DNA of 17,644 nt, taken from contig CBDUMN010000071.1 of NCBI GenBank assembly GCA_965368335.1, positions 1-17,644 of the forward strand, given 5' to 3'. The stretch's first letter is position 1. Every line of letters starts with the position of its first letter. The DNA is from CBDUMN01 sp965368335 (lineage in GTDB: Bacteria; Pseudomonadota; Alphaproteobacteria; Rhodospirillales; JAPHRK01). The position numbers were made by a program, and so were the translations under genes. Below are positions 16,285-17,644 of this stretch, in pieces. The notes under the pieces were generated by a model. That model had not been told where the DNA came from and did no database searches. It was given only the letters and a program-made list of their open reading frames with translations.

Positions 16285-17508
16285 TTATTCCGCTTCGGCG
16301 TCGAGACCGTAGGCGGAATGAAGCGCACGCAACGCCAATTCAAGGTATTCTTCGGCAATCAGCACGCTAACCTTGATTTCAGAAGTCGAAATCACCTGAA
16401 TGTTGATCGACTTGTCGGCCAACGACTGGAACATGGTCTGGGCGACACCGGCATGAGAACGCATTCCAACGCCGACCACCGAAACCTTGGCGACATCGGC
16501 ATCCGACATCATCTCGGCGTATTCGATGCCCTTGGCGTTTTCAATCACTTCGATGGCGCGTTTCAAATCGCCTTTGGGAACGGTGAAAGTGACATCGGTC
16601 GTCTTGCCATCTTCCGAAACGTTCTGGACGATCATATCCACGTTGACATTGGCTTCAGCCAGGGGGCCGAAGATATGGGCGGCGACGCCCGGACGGTCTT
16701 CAACAGCCACCAGGGTGATTTTCGCCTCATCCCGGCTGTAGGCGATTCCGCTTACGAGTTCCTGTTCCACGATTTCATCCTCATCAACAACGAGCGTGCC
16801 TTCGTCTTCGGTAAAGCTTGAGCGCACCTGAAGGCGCACCCCGTGTTTCATGCCCATCTCCACCGAGCGGGTCTGCAAAACCTTAGCCCCGAGGGACGCC
16901 ATTTCGAGCATCTCCTCATAGGTGATTTTATCGAGCTTCCGGGCCTTGGTGACGATGCGCGGGTCACAGGTATAGACCCCGTCCACGTCGGTATAGATAT
17001 CGCAACGGTCAGCCTTCAAGGCCGCCGCCAACGCCACGGCGGAAGTATCCGATCCGCCGCGTCCCAAGGTGGTCACCCGGCCATCCGGTCCGATGCCCTG
17101 AAATCCCGGCACCACGACGACTTCGCCGCCTTCCATGCGCTTGATCGCCTCGTCGCACTCAATGGCTTCGATGCGCGCCTTGGCATGCACGTTATCGGTC
17201 CGGATGGGAATTTGCCATCCCTGCCAGGATCGCGCAGCAACTCCTAAGTCCTGCAAGGCCAAAGCGAGAAGGCCTGATGTGACCTGCTCGCCCGACGAAA
17301 CGACTACGTCGTATTCGCGGGCATCGACCATCGACGAGACTTGATTGGTGTATTCGACCAGTTGATTGGTCACGCCGGACATGGCCGAAACGACGACGGC
17401 GACCTGATTGCCGTTATCGACTTCCGCCTTGACCCGCTTGGCGACATTTTTGATCCGTTCGACGTCGCCGACCGAGGTGCCGCCGAACTTTTGTACGATC
17501 CGCTCCAT
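16285..17508 (-). CDS. lysC: Aspartate kinase
   Basis: Phosphorylates aspartate, the committed step toward lysine, threonine, methionine and diaminopimelate. The 407-residue protein has an amino-acid kinase domain with KFGGTSVG (7-14), SSGEQVTSG, TLGRGGSDTSA and TDVDGVYTCDP motifs, followed by two ACT domains (about 262-405), the layout of feedback-controlled aspartokinases of the B. subtilis LysC / C. glutamicum Ask type. The start at ATG 17508 (MERIVQKFGG) fits the family; an ATG eight codons upstream (17532) is also open but adds residues outside the usual start. A possible internal start inside the gene is listed separately. It leads the minus-strand series in this window. Confidence 0.96.
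   Translation of the reverse strand: MERIVQKFGGTSVGDVERIKNVAKRVKAEVDNGNQVAVVVSAMSGVTNQLVEYTNQVSSMVDAREYDVVVSSGEQVTSGLLALALQDLGVAARSWQGWQIPIRTDNVHAKARIEAIECDEAIKRMEGGEVVVVPGFQGIGPDGRVTTLGRGGSDTSAVALAAALKADRCDIYTDVDGVYTCDPRIVTKARKLDKITYEEMLEMASLGAKVLQTRSVEMGMKHGVRLQVRSSFTEDEGTLVVDEDEIVEQELVSGIAYSRDEAKITLVAVEDRPGVAAHIFGPLAEANVNVDMIVQNVSEDGKTTDVTFTVPKGDLKRAIEVIENAKGIEYAEMMSDADVAKVSVVGVGMRSHAGVAQTMFQSLADKSINIQVISTSEIKVSVLIAEEYLELALRALHSAYGLDAEAE
16768..16782 (-). promoter_or_regulatory. Possible internal ribosome-binding site and GTG start for an aspartokinase beta subunit
   Basis: Inside lysC, GAGGA (16782-16778) lies seven bases before an in-frame GTG (16770-16768). Translation from there gives 161 residues containing only the two ACT domains. 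In B. subtilis LysC II and C. glutamicum Ask the regulatory beta subunit arises from such an in-frame internal start at the equivalent place. The sequence fits, but the GAGGATGA bases also encode Asp/Glu-rich residues, so the site could be fortuitous. Confidence 0.4.
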
Positions 17509-17568
17509 GAAAGAGTTTCCCAGGCTAATCATTCCGGCTGTTTCCCATTGAAAGAAAACAACCTATAT

Positions 17569-17602
17569 AAAAACCAACAAACCGCCCTAGTTTCATGGGC
17601 GG
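17569..17602 (-). terminator. Possible terminator of a gene beyond the right edge
   Basis: On the minus strand CCGCCC (17602-17597) pairs with GGGCGG (17587-17582) around nine bases, followed by TTTGTTGGTTTTT. This would end a minus-strand transcript entering from the right, upstream of lysC. The lysC promoter would then lie in about 17510-17570, where an AT-rich TATATA (17564-17569) occurs without a convincing -35 box. Confidence 0.35.
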
Positions 17603-17644
17603 CGGGCGGCTATACATACTCTCAAACACCGGCCGGGTGCAACC

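Noticed and set aside
15952..16821. 289-codon open frame on the plus strand
   Set aside because: Spans antisense of both the NMO-family gene and lysC, including their intergenic gap; both minus-strand proteins are conserved.

Overview
The window reads as a conserved housekeeping segment of an alphaproteobacterial chromosome. A Rhodospirillales-like (possibly marine) organism fits best. Support comes from the gene order lysC / ptsP / HTH-DUF4115 protein / ispG / hisS / prfA / prmC / DUF4167 / clpB, from the DUF4167 gene (a family I know from Alphaproteobacteria), and from moderately high GC. HisRS is the ordinary bacterial type rather than the divergent type of many Rhizobiales, Rhodobacterales and Caulobacterales. 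The genus cannot be fixed from the sequence.

Layout. Positions 1-150 on the minus strand look like the promoter and leader of an rRNA operon running off the left edge: a TTGACA/TAGAAA promoter, a boxA-like antitermination site and an AT-rich upstream stretch. After a roughly 540-base non-coding region, one plus-strand gene encodes an envelope-anchored M23 (LytM-type) peptidoglycan endopeptidase. Everything else is on the minus strand and is read right to left: lysC, a nitronate monooxygenase/FabK-like flavoenzyme, ptsP (GAF-EI-Ntr), a RodZ-like membrane HTH protein, ispG, hisS, a glutamyl-tRNA reductase-like gene (hemA), prfA, prmC, a DUF4167 gene and clpB. The peptidase gene and clpB converge on a shared bidirectional terminator.

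How the genes fit together. ispG-hisS-hemA-prfA-prmC is tightly packed (gaps of 14 and 9 bases, then overlaps of 4 and 1) and probably one operon with a promoter in front of ispG. It covers isoprenoid precursor synthesis, histidine charging, the GluTR-like protein, release factor 1 and the methyltransferase that modifies release factors. DUF4167 ends at a strong terminator, so clpB should have its own promoter. lysC and the flavoenzyme are 30 bases apart and probably cotranscribed.

I see no mobile element, CRISPR array, tRNA or complete rRNA gene, and no convincing undescribed multi-gene system. The observations most worth following are: (1) a GluTR-like gene with altered signature residues in an alphaproteobacterium, a group that normally makes 5-aminolevulinate by ALA synthase, sitting in the hemA-prfA-prmC order known from gammaproteobacteria; (2) a possible internal ribosome-binding site and GTG start inside lysC, placed where alpha2beta2 aspartokinases start their small subunit; (3) the rRNA operon leader at the left edge; and (4) the dyad-rich untranslated region before the peptidase gene.
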